Assembly: GCA_963776675.1 (NCBI GenBank)
Contig: CAVZNR010000060.1
Coordinates: 11,416 to 75,415, forward strand
DNA length: 64,000 bases
From: Hyphomicrobium_A sp963776675
Lineage (GTDB): Bacteria > Pseudomonadota > Alphaproteobacteria > Rhizobiales > Hyphomicrobiaceae
Direction of reading: 5' to 3'
Made by a program: the position numbers and the translations under genes. The notes beneath the pieces are model-generated. The model had not been told where the DNA came from and did not search any database. It saw only the letters and a program-made list of their open reading frames with translations. Below, one piece after another: positions 53,854 through 62,436 of this stretch (its first letter is position 1; each line of letters starts with the position of its first letter).

Positions 53854-54016
53854 CACGAGCCCCTCATTCCGCGCGATCTGGCGGACCTTACCGCCAATTG
53901 GCGCCGCGTCAATGTGGGGCGCCACGTTGCTGCCGCTTTCCCCCAAAAGCTTGACCTAGTAGGCGGAATTTGGCCGGGAATTCCGCCTTTTAGCGCGGGC
54001 CTCGGCGGTTGCATTA

Positions 54017-55192
54017 TCACCGCATCAGCTCCCCGATGGCCGAATCGAGGCCGCGCAGGGTGAGGGGATACATACGCCCGCCCATCAGGTTGCGCACCAT
54101 GCCGACCGACGGTGTCCAGCTCCAGTGCTCCTCGGGGATAGGATTGAGCCAGACGCAATGTTTGTAGCCGCTGGTGACACGCCCGAGCCAGGTTGCGCCC
54201 GGCTCCTCGTTCATGTGCTCGACGCTGCCGCCGGCGTGCGTGATCTCGTAAGGACTCATCGAGGCGTCGCCGACGAAGATTACTTTGTAGTCGGCCGGAT
54301 ACGTGTGCAGCACGTCCCAGGTCGGTGTGCGCTCGCTGCCGCGCCGCGCATTCTGCCGCCACACGTCCTCGTAGAGACAGTTGTGGAAGTAGTAGTACTC
54401 GAGGTGTTTGAACTCGGTGCGCGCGGCCGAGAACAGCTCCTCGGCGCACTTCACGTGCCAGTCCATTGAGCCGCCGACGTCAAAGAACATGAGCACCTTT
54501 ACGGCGTTGTGTCGCTCCGGGACCATGCGGATGTCGAGATAGCCTTTCTCGGCCGTGCCGCGGATGGTCCCGTCGAGGTCGAGCTCCTCTGCAGATCCCT
54601 GACGGGCAAACATGCGCAGTCGCCGCAGGGCCACCTTGATGTTGCGCGTTCCCAGTTCGACCGTCTCGTCGAGATCCTTGAACTCGCGTTTGTCCCAGAC
54701 TTTGATGGCGCGCCGATGGCGGCTTTCTTTTTGGCCGATGCGCACGCCCGCCGGGTTGTAGCCGTAGGCGCCATAAGGCGAGGTGCCGCCGGTGCCGATC
54801 CATTTGGAGCCGCCCGCGTGGCGCTCCTTTTGCTCCTCGAGACGCTTCTTGAGCATCTCCATGATTTTTTCCCAGCCGCCGAGCTCGGCGATGCGCTTCT
54901 TGTCCTCCTCGGAGAGATGCAGCTCTGAGACGAGACGCAGCCACTCCTGCGGGATCTCTGCCTCTACCCCTTCGGGCAGAGCCTCGAGGCCTTTGAAGAC
55001 GTGGCCGAATACGCGGTCGAAGCGATCCAGGTGGCGCTCGTCCTTGACCAGGCAGGTGCGCGACAGAAAGTAGAAGTCCTCGACGCGACGTCCGGCCACG
55101 TCGGCCTGCAGGCCTTCGAGCAGCGTCAGATATTCCTTCAGCGTGACGGGAAGGCCGGCGCTCTTGAGCTCGTGAAAGAATGTGAGGAACAT
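54017..55192 (-). CDS. VWA domain protein, CoxE family
   Basis: A 391-residue protein. The N-terminal part (FLTFFHELKSAGLPVTLKEYLTLLEGL) is typical of CoxE-type proteins. The C-terminal VWA fold (about residue 235 onward) has a metal-site motif FFDVGGSMDWH and later VIFVGDASMSP. These usually act with a MoxR-type AAA ATPase to mature metal-containing or other enzymes; no such ATPase gene is adjacent here. The pairing may be elsewhere in the genome. Confidence 0.88.
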   Translation of the reverse strand: MFLTFFHELKSAGLPVTLKEYLTLLEGLQADVAGRRVEDFYFLSRTCLVKDERHLDRFDRVFGHVFKGLEALPEGVEAEIPQEWLRLVSELHLSEEDKKRIAELGGWEKIMEMLKKRLEEQKERHAGGSKWIGTGGTSPYGAYGYNPAGVRIGQKESRHRRAIKVWDKREFKDLDETVELGTRNIKVALRRLRMFARQGSAEELDLDGTIRGTAEKGYLDIRMVPERHNAVKVLMFFDVGGSMDWHVKCAEELFSAARTEFKHLEYYYFHNCLYEDVWRQNARRGSERTPTWDVLHTYPADYKVIFVGDASMSPYEITHAGGSVEHMNEEPGATWLGRVTSGYKHCVWLNPIPEEHWSWTPSVGMVRNLMGGRMYPLTLRGLDSAIGELMR

Positions 55193-55294
55193 CGGGCGCG
55201 TCCGTTGGAGAGGCTCGTAAGGTCCCTCACGCGCCCCGGCTGACGCAAGCGGAAAAATGCCGCCCCTCGCGCGTTTGTTGGCGCGTTGGTTACG

Positions 55295-56014
55295 CTAGGG
55301 CGTATTGGCGGCGGTGACGGTGGCCTTCTTGCCGAAAATGATGTCGGAATCGTCGATATACCACTTGTCCATCGCAACGATCTCCGGCGGCACGCCGCGC
55401 GCGAGCAGCCAGCCGTCGACTGCATATTGGCTGCCTGTTTTGTTCTCTTTGAGAATGGCGGCGTAGTGCGGCCAGCCGGAAAGACCACGCAACGGGTCCT
55501 CCTTCACGACGACCGGCCCCACGTTGTGGTGACGCAACAGCTTGTGGTGATCCAGCACGATTAGGTAGCTGGTCAGATTGGTCGCGACGTCAACGCAATC
55601 CAACTGCGTGGGATCGCCATTGCCTTCCATATCATCGGCCGGGCGGTCCGCCGACGTGCCGGTGACTTCACCGACCCTCCGCTCCATCCATGCCAGGGCT
55701 TCTCCCACGGCGTGGCGCTCGTCCTCAGGTGTCGCGGTGTGCGCCGGCGCCATCAGCGACTTGATCTTGGCGATGTCCGCATCCGCAAACCTGAAACCCG
55801 TTTGCGTGCGGCAGCCATAGGAGCTGCACACGAAGACCTTGTCGTTCTCGGGCAGCCGCGCCTGATAGCGCTGGTAGTGCGCCTCGAAGGTCTTGTCGTT
55901 TTGATAAGCGCAGCCGGCCAGGTTGAGCGACACGGCTGCCGCCATGATCGGACCGACCGCGCGTGCCAAGCGCCAGGCACGGTGCAAATGCTCGCTGAAA
56001 GTAATGGTGCCCAC
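55295..56014 (-). CDS. Hypothetical lipoprotein with possible Cys-His-Asp triad
   Basis: The 239-residue product has a lipoprotein signal (HRAWRLARAVGPIMAAAVSL with lipobox LAGC, Cys35). In the mature part a Cys in QLDCVDVATN (Cys140), a His in GWPHYAAIL (His183) and an Asp in YAVDGWL (Asp200) appear in the order and spacing of transglutaminase-like/papain-fold cysteine enzymes. The family is not recognised and activity is an inference. The GTG at 56014 gives a short n-region with Arg before the hydrophobic core; an upstream start to 56116 adds unrelated residues. Confidence 0.65.
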   Translation of the reverse strand: MGTITFSEHLHRAWRLARAVGPIMAAAVSLNLAGCAYQNDKTFEAHYQRYQARLPENDKVFVCSSYGCRTQTGFRFADADIAKIKSLMAPAHTATPEDERHAVGEALAWMERRVGEVTGTSADRPADDMEGNGDPTQLDCVDVATNLTSYLIVLDHHKLLRHHNVGPVVVKEDPLRGLSGWPHYAAILKENKTGSQYAVDGWLLARGVPPEIVAMDKWYIDDSDIIFGKKATVTAANTP

Positions 56015-56152
56015 CCGAAGTCTTATCGTTCCCCGATACCTCGTGGCTAACACGTGAAGAGATTCGCTCGTGCTGCAAACTGAAACTCGACGCTCGCTTC
56101 TGTGGAAACCGAGCACCCACGCCCAAAAGCAGCGTGAGCGAAAATGCCAGAC

Positions 56153-56183
56153 AAAAAAACCGCCCTGGGGTTACCAGGGCGGT
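56153..56183 (-). terminator. Rho-independent terminator of the intact porin gene
   Basis: On the minus strand ACCGCCCTGG, loop, CCAGGGCGGT forms a perfect 10-bp stem with five-base loop (56159-56183), followed by seven T (56153-56159). It is 30 bases after the porin stop. Confidence 0.88.
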
Positions 56184-56213
56184 TGCAAGAGAGAGATAGA
56201 TGGTTGCGGTCGA

Positions 56214-57650
56214 TCAGAAGTTGATCAGGCCGCCGAACTTCACGTACTGGAAGCTCTCGTAACCAGCTGACCCCACGGCCGTCGGGCCGAGAATGTCATT
56301 GGTGTTGTCACCGAAGGAGAGGTGACGATAGGACAACCATAGAGACATGGCAGCAGCATCGATCTCCTGCACGACACCGAGACCCCAGACGTGCATCTGG
56401 TTGTCGTAGCCGGCGCACTGCGTAGCGTTGAAGGTAGCAGCAGCGCAGGATACGAAGTTGATGTTGTTGCCGTGGTTGTTCGTCAGGTACTCACCGTAGA
56501 GCACGGTGTGACCCAGCGGATGCCAGCGCTCACGCAGACCGGCTTTGAAGTACCAGGTCTCAGTGGTCGGCAGCACAGTGAAGTTGTCGTCGAGGCGGCC
56601 CCAGTTGACCAAGCCCCAAAGACCGGTCGGAACGTGCTCGGCGTAAACACCCGCCTGGAAGTAGTCTGCACGGCCCGGATCGGGATAGATGCCGCTCAAG
56701 GAGTTCGAGCCGCTGATGCACGTAGCAGCGCCACCCAAGGTGCCAAACAGGTTGGTGCCGTTACAAGCGTTGCCATCCGTCCACTGGTTGTAGGCAGCGG
56801 CGGCCGACAGCTTGAAGCCGTTGAACTCACCCGAGTAGCGAGCCGCAACGTCCCAGAAGTCGTCGTCACCCCAGTCGGCGGACACCGAGAAGCCCTGCCA
56901 AGTTGGCGAGTTGTAGCGAATGGCATTGCGGGTAAGACCGTTACAGTCACCCCACGCACCACCCATGCCACGGCACGAGCCGACACCACCCCAGATGAAG
57001 CCGGTGGCGACGCCGTTCCTGTTGTAGAGCTGGAAGGCGTTGGTTTCGAACGCCACCCAGTTGGCCGGAACGAGCGAGCCAGAGCCGTCCACCAGGATCG
57101 CGGTGTTATCCGAGGCCTGAGACTGACGACCGATAGACACCTTGCCGAGGTGGTCGCTCTTCAAGAACCAGAACGACTGCAGCACGGTGACGAGAGGTCC
57201 CGTCACGCTGGCCTGCTGGGTCAGCGGATCGACGGCCGGACCCTGGGCGCCGAAGCCGAGGAGACCGCGTGAGCCCTGGTCGATCGTCAAGCTGTCGCTA
57301 TCGATCGCTTCCAAGTGCAGCACGTAACCGGCGTAGTAGCCTGGCGCGATGGTCGCCTGGCCCGTGAACTTGACGTTAGATGCGAGTGTGGTTCCAAGGC
57401 CCGTCACGTAGATGTTCTTCTCGAAACCGTCGTCCCACCACATGACCTGCTCGGCGACCCAACCAGAAATGGTCAGTGACACTTTGCGATTGCCCTTGCG
57501 GGCGGTCGTGGCCTCGAGTTCGGCGATGCGCTCTTCAAGATCTGCGCAGCAGTTCCCCCCGAGGTCGGCCGCGGACGCGCTGCCAGCGGAGAGACCGCCT
57601 ACCAGCAGGCCCGCCGCCACAAGGGCGCTAAGGCTGATTTTCCTCATCAT
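56214..57650 (-). CDS. Outer membrane porin (alphaproteobacterial type)
   Basis: A 478-residue porin with signal peptide MMRKISLSALVAAGLLVGGL...ASA. A short helical coiled-coil (CCADLEERIAELEATTARKGN) follows, then a beta-barrel beginning KVSLTISGWVAEQVMWWDDG and ending YVKFGGLINF with terminal Phe. This layout is that of the porin_2 family of Hyphomicrobiales. A GGGAG ribosome site precedes two tandem ATGs (57650 and 57647). A strong terminator follows. A damaged paralogue lies 625 bases upstream in the same direction. The barrel loops contain Cys pairs. Confidence 0.9.
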   Translation of the reverse strand: MMRKISLSALVAAGLLVGGLSAGSASAADLGGNCCADLEERIAELEATTARKGNRKVSLTISGWVAEQVMWWDDGFEKNIYVTGLGTTLASNVKFTGQATIAPGYYAGYVLHLEAIDSDSLTIDQGSRGLLGFGAQGPAVDPLTQQASVTGPLVTVLQSFWFLKSDHLGKVSIGRQSQASDNTAILVDGSGSLVPANWVAFETNAFQLYNRNGVATGFIWGGVGSCRGMGGAWGDCNGLTRNAIRYNSPTWQGFSVSADWGDDDFWDVAARYSGEFNGFKLSAAAAYNQWTDGNACNGTNLFGTLGGAATCISGSNSLSGIYPDPGRADYFQAGVYAEHVPTGLWGLVNWGRLDDNFTVLPTTETWYFKAGLRERWHPLGHTVLYGEYLTNNHGNNINFVSCAAATFNATQCAGYDNQMHVWGLGVVQEIDAAAMSLWLSYRHLSFGDNTNDILGPTAVGSAGYESFQYVKFGGLINF

Positions 57651-58275
57651 TAGTCTCCCGTCTTCGTCTCAGCTGGATGGCGGGACGCTGAACTGACGAA
57701 CGCAAGACCAATAACCGCCCTAGCAATGCGCAAGGCGAGCCCCTCTGGACCGCTGCGTGCCGAGGTGGACACTGCTGTGATTCGCGCCGGTGCAACAATT
57801 AGGCATTGCTCTTTTGGTGGTGACGAATCCGGGAGTGTGGCGGGTCGGCCACGAGGTGTTTACTTCCCGGTAACGGTTGGAGCTTTGAGGAGGTTAACGG
57901 CTTGGCCTCGAGCACGGAGCGATGTGCCCAAGATTTAGCCTGCAACTTCAAAGCTCTGAGCAATGACTAAGGCGCCATTCAGTGTCCGGAACGGCCGGCG
58001 TTGCCGCCCGATCGCCATCCTCGTGCGCATGGGGGCGAGATGTAAAGACCGCCCGTGGACGCCGCTGGGGACAAGGTGTGGACAGGTATGAGTGGGCAGG
58101 GCTGATGGCGGCCGGCGGCTGATGCCCGTCGCGAAAGCCGAGCCGGGGGCGTGGGAATGGAGGCCGGCCGTTTCGCAGGCCCCACTCCGGCTCAAAAAGA
58201 GGAAGCGTCCCCAAAAGGAAGAAGCCGCCCTCTTGCGAGAGCGGCTTCCCCAACCTTGAGAGAGTGACGCTGAGA
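57651..58275. other. Intergenic region between the two porins
   Basis: About 625 bases. The end next to the intact porin must contain its promoter. I see no gene on either strand; reading frames here lack starts and barrel-like patterns. The only clear structure is the hairpin after the second porin. Confidence 0.5.
58214..58250 (-). terminator. Hairpin terminator of the second porin
   Basis: On the minus strand GAAGCCGC and GCGGCTTC (58223-58230 and 58243-58250) form the stem, with an inner CTCT/AGAG pair, followed by TTCCTTTT. It lies 25 bases after the porin stop, so the second porin locus keeps its own 3' end. Confidence 0.65.
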
Positions 58276-59562
58276 TCAGAAGTTGATCAGCGCGCCGAAC
58301 TTCACGTACTGGAAGTCGTCGTAGCATCGGTCCACCGATGATCGTCATCGTCAGCTCAAGGTGACGATAGGAGAGCCACAGCGACATGGCAGCAGCGTCG
58401 ATCTCCTGGACGACACCGACGCCCCAGAGGTCGAAGTCGCGCAGTTGCCGATGCTGACCGTATGCATCGTCCGACGTTGTTCTCGTACTCGCCGTAGAGC
58501 ACGGTGTGGCCGAGCGGGGTCCAACGCTCGCGCAGACCGCCCTTGACGTACCAGGTGTCGTTCAGGTCGACGCGGCAGCCGATGATCGAGTCTCGAGCTT
58601 GCCGTAGGCGCCGTAGGCCGAACACGCCGGTCGCAACGTGCTCGACATAGCCGCCGACCTGGAAGTACTTGTCGGCGTCGCCGACGATGCCGACGGTTAG
58701 CCATAGTTGTGCAGTCGGTGACCTCGTTGTAGGCAGCGCGGCGGCAACCTTGAAGCCGCCCCACTCACCCGCGTAACGGGCCGCGACATCCCAGATATCA
58801 TCCTCACCCCACGAGGCCGACACCGAGAAGCCACCGAAGGTCGGCGAGTCGTAGCGGACGACGTTCTGCGTGCAAGCCGTTGCAGTCGCCGATGGCGCCG
58901 CCGCCATGGCAGCCGCAACGCCGCCAGCGCGCCATGAATGCCGCCGTTCGTCAGATGCGAAGGCGTCGATAGTCGAACGCCACCCAGTTGGCCGGAACGA
59001 GCGAGCCCGAGCCGTCGACCAGGATCGCGGTGTTGTCCGACGCCTGCGACTGCAGACCGACGCTGACCTTGCCGAGGTGATCGCTCTTCATGAACCAGAA
59101 CGACTGCAGGAGTTGCAACGCCAGTACCGGAGTCGGTGCCGAGCGCCGTTCAGATGCCATACAGGGCCGGACCGCGGCACGTTCTGATCCGGTCGTCAAG
59201 CTGTCGCTGCCGATCAGCCTCGACGTGCAGCACGTAACCGGCGCTCCAGCCTGGCGCGATGGTCGCCTGACCGGTGAACTTGAAGTGGCTGGACGAGCGT
59301 GGTGCCGAGGCCGCCGACGTAGACGTTGCTCTGCTCGTGGCTCGTCGTCCCACCACATGACCTGCTCGGCGACCCAGCCAGAGATCGTTAGCGAAACCTT
59401 GCGGTTGCCCTTGCGAGCTGTAGTGGCCTCGAGCTCAGCGATGCGCTCCTCGAGATCTGCGCAGCAGTTACCTCCGAGATCGGCGGCGGACGCGCTGCCA
59501 GCGGTCAGACCGCTAACCAGCAGGCCTGCTGCCACCAGGGCACCCAAACTGTACTTTTTCAT
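58276..59562 (-). pseudogene. Second porin, tandem paralogue, broken by many single-base frameshifts
   Basis: The first 70 codons (59562 downward) are intact and almost identical to the intact porin: signal peptide, then CCADLEERIAELEATTARKGN and VSLTISGWVAEQVMWWDD. After that the frame shifts about every 50-100 bases; correct barrel sequence can be followed by switching frames (FKFTGQATIAP, LLQSFWFMKSDHLGKVSVG, SPTFGGFSVSASWGEDD, DTWYVKGGLRERWTPLG, YVKFGALINF). The shifts that I could resolve all act like one extra base, for example near 59340, 59290, 59215, 58967 and 58877. Either this is a pseudogene or a badly sequenced intact gene; stop and terminator are conserved. Confidence 0.8.
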
Positions 59563-59948
59563 TGACCTACTCCCGTCTGCTTACTTTGTGATGGCGACGC
59601 AACGCACAAGAGCCGCCTACTCCCTACAAAACCCGATGCATACTTCGATCACTTGCACCCACACTTCGAACGCTTGTACAGCGGCGGCCATCAGACCGAA
59701 CTCACCGCTCGGGGAATGACAATAAGCAGGAATTGTATGCACAGGAAACGGGCTGTGTGCCCAAAGCTGTCGGAATCCGGATGCGTTGTGACCAATCCGC
59801 AACGTCGCCCGATGTGCCAATAACGCTTTGAAATATAATAATTATCCTTGTCATATGACGCCAATGTGCTCTCTGAATATCCCCAACTGTCTTCCCCCGA
59901 GCACTTGCTTCGAAACGAATCAAGCGGCGCTAACCGCGCGTTAAGGGC
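59563..59948. other. AT-richer gap upstream of the second porin
   Basis: About 385 bases, with lower GC than its surroundings (for example 59820-59850 with TATAATAATTAT). It probably contains the porin promoter and upstream control region. I see no gene or clear operator. Confidence 0.4.
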
Positions 59949-60381
59949 TCATTGCGCTGCGTTTTGCTGGCGCTTGCGGCGCGTCTGGATGAACTCACGC
60001 GAGACGAGGGCCAGCAGGATGACCGTGAACGCCATGGAATGGGTCACGAGCACGGTGGCCGGGCGGTCGGCGAAGGTCTGCTCCACAAAGTGATGGAAGA
60101 AGGGCGGCTGAAAGCGCTCGGCCTGTCCGTACAGGGCGCGATACTGATCGAGAGTGGCGTCGAACAAGTAGGCGTTGGTGAGCGCGTTGCCGCTGATCCA
60201 CTCGAACATTGCCACGCCCCCGAGCGCGAACGCCCGCGCGATGAAATTCAGGCTCTTGACCGCCTCGTCGTAGATGAAGGGCAGGGCGAAGATGGCGATG
60301 TTCACCGTGACGAAGAACTGCCACAGGAAATCGATCTGAGATCGAAGGGCCGGTCTCGATCAGCGTCGCCTCCTGGATCAT
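59949..60381 (-). CDS. Hypothetical inner-membrane protein, frameshift near 60345
   Basis: The start MIQEATLIETGPS (60381) is in one frame; the continuation, QIDFLWQFFVTVNIAIFALPFIYDE, then FIARAFALGGVAMFEWISGNALTNAYLF and a C-terminal membrane segment (VLVTHSMAFTVILLALVSREF), is in the next. Removing one base near CGATCTCAG joins them into about 143 residues with two or three membrane segments. I do not recognise the family. The small gene is close to a porin and diverges from opgG. Confidence 0.6.
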
Positions 60382-60885
60382 GGCGGCTCCCCCTTAAGAC
60401 AGCGCGGCCCTTGCCTTGGTTGTCCGTGCGGTGTGTGCTGTGCAACTCAGACAATATGTGGCGAATGTGACCGAAGCCCGGATGCGCCGCGGCGTCCCAC
60501 GGCGGCCTGGCGTGTCTTCCCCCTCGCCATGTCCCTGCCATTTGACGCGCATAGAAAGCAGATGCAACTCACTTGCCGGACGGGGGAACGTGGACTAGAT
60601 TGTTGCGGCGCAAAAAGCGCCGAGAAGATCGCGGGCGGTCCGCTGCAAATGGACCGAGTTCAGCGACGCGTGGTGGAAGCACGATTGTTGAGGGGCGTGC
60701 ACCCAACCACACTCGAAATGTTCCGGGAAGGACCACCGAGAAGGGACTGGTGAGGCATTTCTAAAGGGATTTCGCGCCAGAGCCATCGCTCTGCAGCGTG
60801 AGATTTCGGTGGAAGTGAACGCCAGGGGTGCATTGCGCGTTCAGGTCCGGCGACGCGACGCTTGAAGGCACGGAAAGCAGCACAG
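60382..60885. other. Gap upstream of opgG
   Basis: About 500 bases. It must contain the opgGH promoter and that of the divergent small membrane protein. Short frames on both strands show no conserved pattern. No tRNA or terminator-like hairpin is evident. Confidence 0.4.
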
Positions 60886-62436
60886 ATGGTAGATGCGCGG
60901 ATGGATCGCCGTGCCGTCCTCACGGGGACGGGCGCGGCGCTGCTGGCGGTGAGCGCTCGCGGCGCGGGCGTGATTTCGCACGCGCATGCGTCCCCGACGT
61001 TCGATACAACCAAGAGCTTCGGCGCGACCCACGTGCAAAACCTTGCTGAGCAGCTTGCCGCGCAGCCTTTTTCCAAGCCCTCGGCGACACTGCCGCCCTC
61101 GTTCCAGCACGTCTCCTACGACCAGTATCGCGACATCCGATTCCGCACCGATCAAGCGATCTGGCGCGGCGAGAAGGTCGACTTCGAGCTACAGTTGCTG
61201 CCGCTCGGCTGGCTGTTCGATGTGCCCGTTGAGATCTGGCTGGTCGATAACGGCCAGGCGAAGCGCGTCAAGGCCGACAAGAGCCTGTTCTCGTTCGGAC
61301 CGTTGCTGGGGGCCGTGGAAGAGGGCGCGCCTTACGGCTTCTCCGGCTTTCGCGTGCACGGTCCAATCAACCGCTCCGACTACTTCGACGAGTACTTGGT
61401 CTTCCAGGGCGCCAGCTACTTCCGCGCCGTCGGTCGTGGGCAGACCTACGGATTGTCGGCGCGCGGGTTGGCGATCAACACGGCGCGTCCCGGCGGCGAG
61501 GAGTTTCCCATCTTCCGCGCGTTCTGGATCGAGAAGCCGAAACTCGGCGCCCGCACCATCACGGTGCACGCGCTGCTCGACAGCGTCTCGACCACAGGCG
61601 CCTTCCGCTTCGAAGTCGAACCGGGTGAGACGACGATCATCGATGTGGATGCAACGCTCTATCCGCGTCGAACGCTGACGCACGTCGGCCTCGGGCCGCT
61701 CACCAGCATGTATTTGACCGGGCCTGGGCATCACCGCGTCGACCATGATTTCCGTCCTGCCGTGCACGACAGCGACGGGCTCGCCATCTACAACGGCAAC
61801 GGCGAGTGCATCTGGCGGCCACTCACCAACCCGCGCACACTGCAGACGAGCGCCTTCATGGACCGCAGCCCCAAGGGCTTCGGCCTGTGCCAGCGCGCGC
61901 GCACCTTCCGTGACTACGAGGATCTGGAGGCGCGCTACGAGCGCCGGCCTTCGGTGTGGATCGAGCCCAAGGGCGCGTGGGGCACGGGATACGTCGAGCT
62001 GATCGAGATCCCGACCGACGAGGAGATCCACGACAACATCGTTGCCTACTGGAAGCCCGCCATTCCGCCGGAGCCCGGCAGCGTGTTCGCCTACGCCTAC
62101 CGGATGCACTGGACCGACGACATTCCTCTTGCCTGGGCCGGCGCCCGCGCCGTTTCGACGCGGGTCGGCGAGGGAAAGAAGGAAGGCACGAGCCTTTTCG
62201 TTGTCGACTTTGCCGGGCCGGCGCTGGCGGACGGCAAGCTGCCCGTCGCCGCCGTCACCGCCAATCCAGGCCGCGTTAATAATGTCGCCGTGCACGCCAA
62301 TCCCGAGATCGAGGGCGTGCGCGTCAGCTTCGAGCTCGACCCCGCGGGAACGGAACTCAGCGAACTTCGTTTGGCGTTGAGGCTCGCTGATCAGCAGATT
62401 TCCGAGACCTGGCTCTATCGATGGACAAAGGCATGA
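60886..62436 (+). CDS. opgG: Glucans biosynthesis protein OpgG/MdoG
   Basis: OpgG is a periplasmic protein that acts on the beta-1,2-glucan backbone made by OpgH to form osmoregulated periplasmic glucans. The 516-residue product starts with a twin-arginine-type signal (MDRRAVLTGTGAALLAVSARG). The conserved domain follows, with YDQYRDIRFRTDQAIWRGE, FSGFRVHGPINRSDYFDEYLVFQGASYFRA, YGLSARGLAINTA, EEFPIFRAFWIE and a C-terminal immunoglobulin-like part. ATG 60886 is preceded by GGAAAG at good distance; ATG 60901 is an alternative. It overlaps opgH by ATGA. Confidence 0.94.
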   Translation: MVDARMDRRAVLTGTGAALLAVSARGAGVISHAHASPTFDTTKSFGATHVQNLAEQLAAQPFSKPSATLPPSFQHVSYDQYRDIRFRTDQAIWRGEKVDFELQLLPLGWLFDVPVEIWLVDNGQAKRVKADKSLFSFGPLLGAVEEGAPYGFSGFRVHGPINRSDYFDEYLVFQGASYFRAVGRGQTYGLSARGLAINTARPGGEEFPIFRAFWIEKPKLGARTITVHALLDSVSTTGAFRFEVEPGETTIIDVDATLYPRRTLTHVGLGPLTSMYLTGPGHHRVDHDFRPAVHDSDGLAIYNGNGECIWRPLTNPRTLQTSAFMDRSPKGFGLCQRARTFRDYEDLEARYERRPSVWIEPKGAWGTGYVELIEIPTDEEIHDNIVAYWKPAIPPEPGSVFAYAYRMHWTDDIPLAWAGARAVSTRVGEGKKEGTSLFVVDFAGPALADGKLPVAAVTANPGRVNNVAVHANPEIEGVRVSFELDPAGTELSELRLALRLADQQISETWLYRWTKA

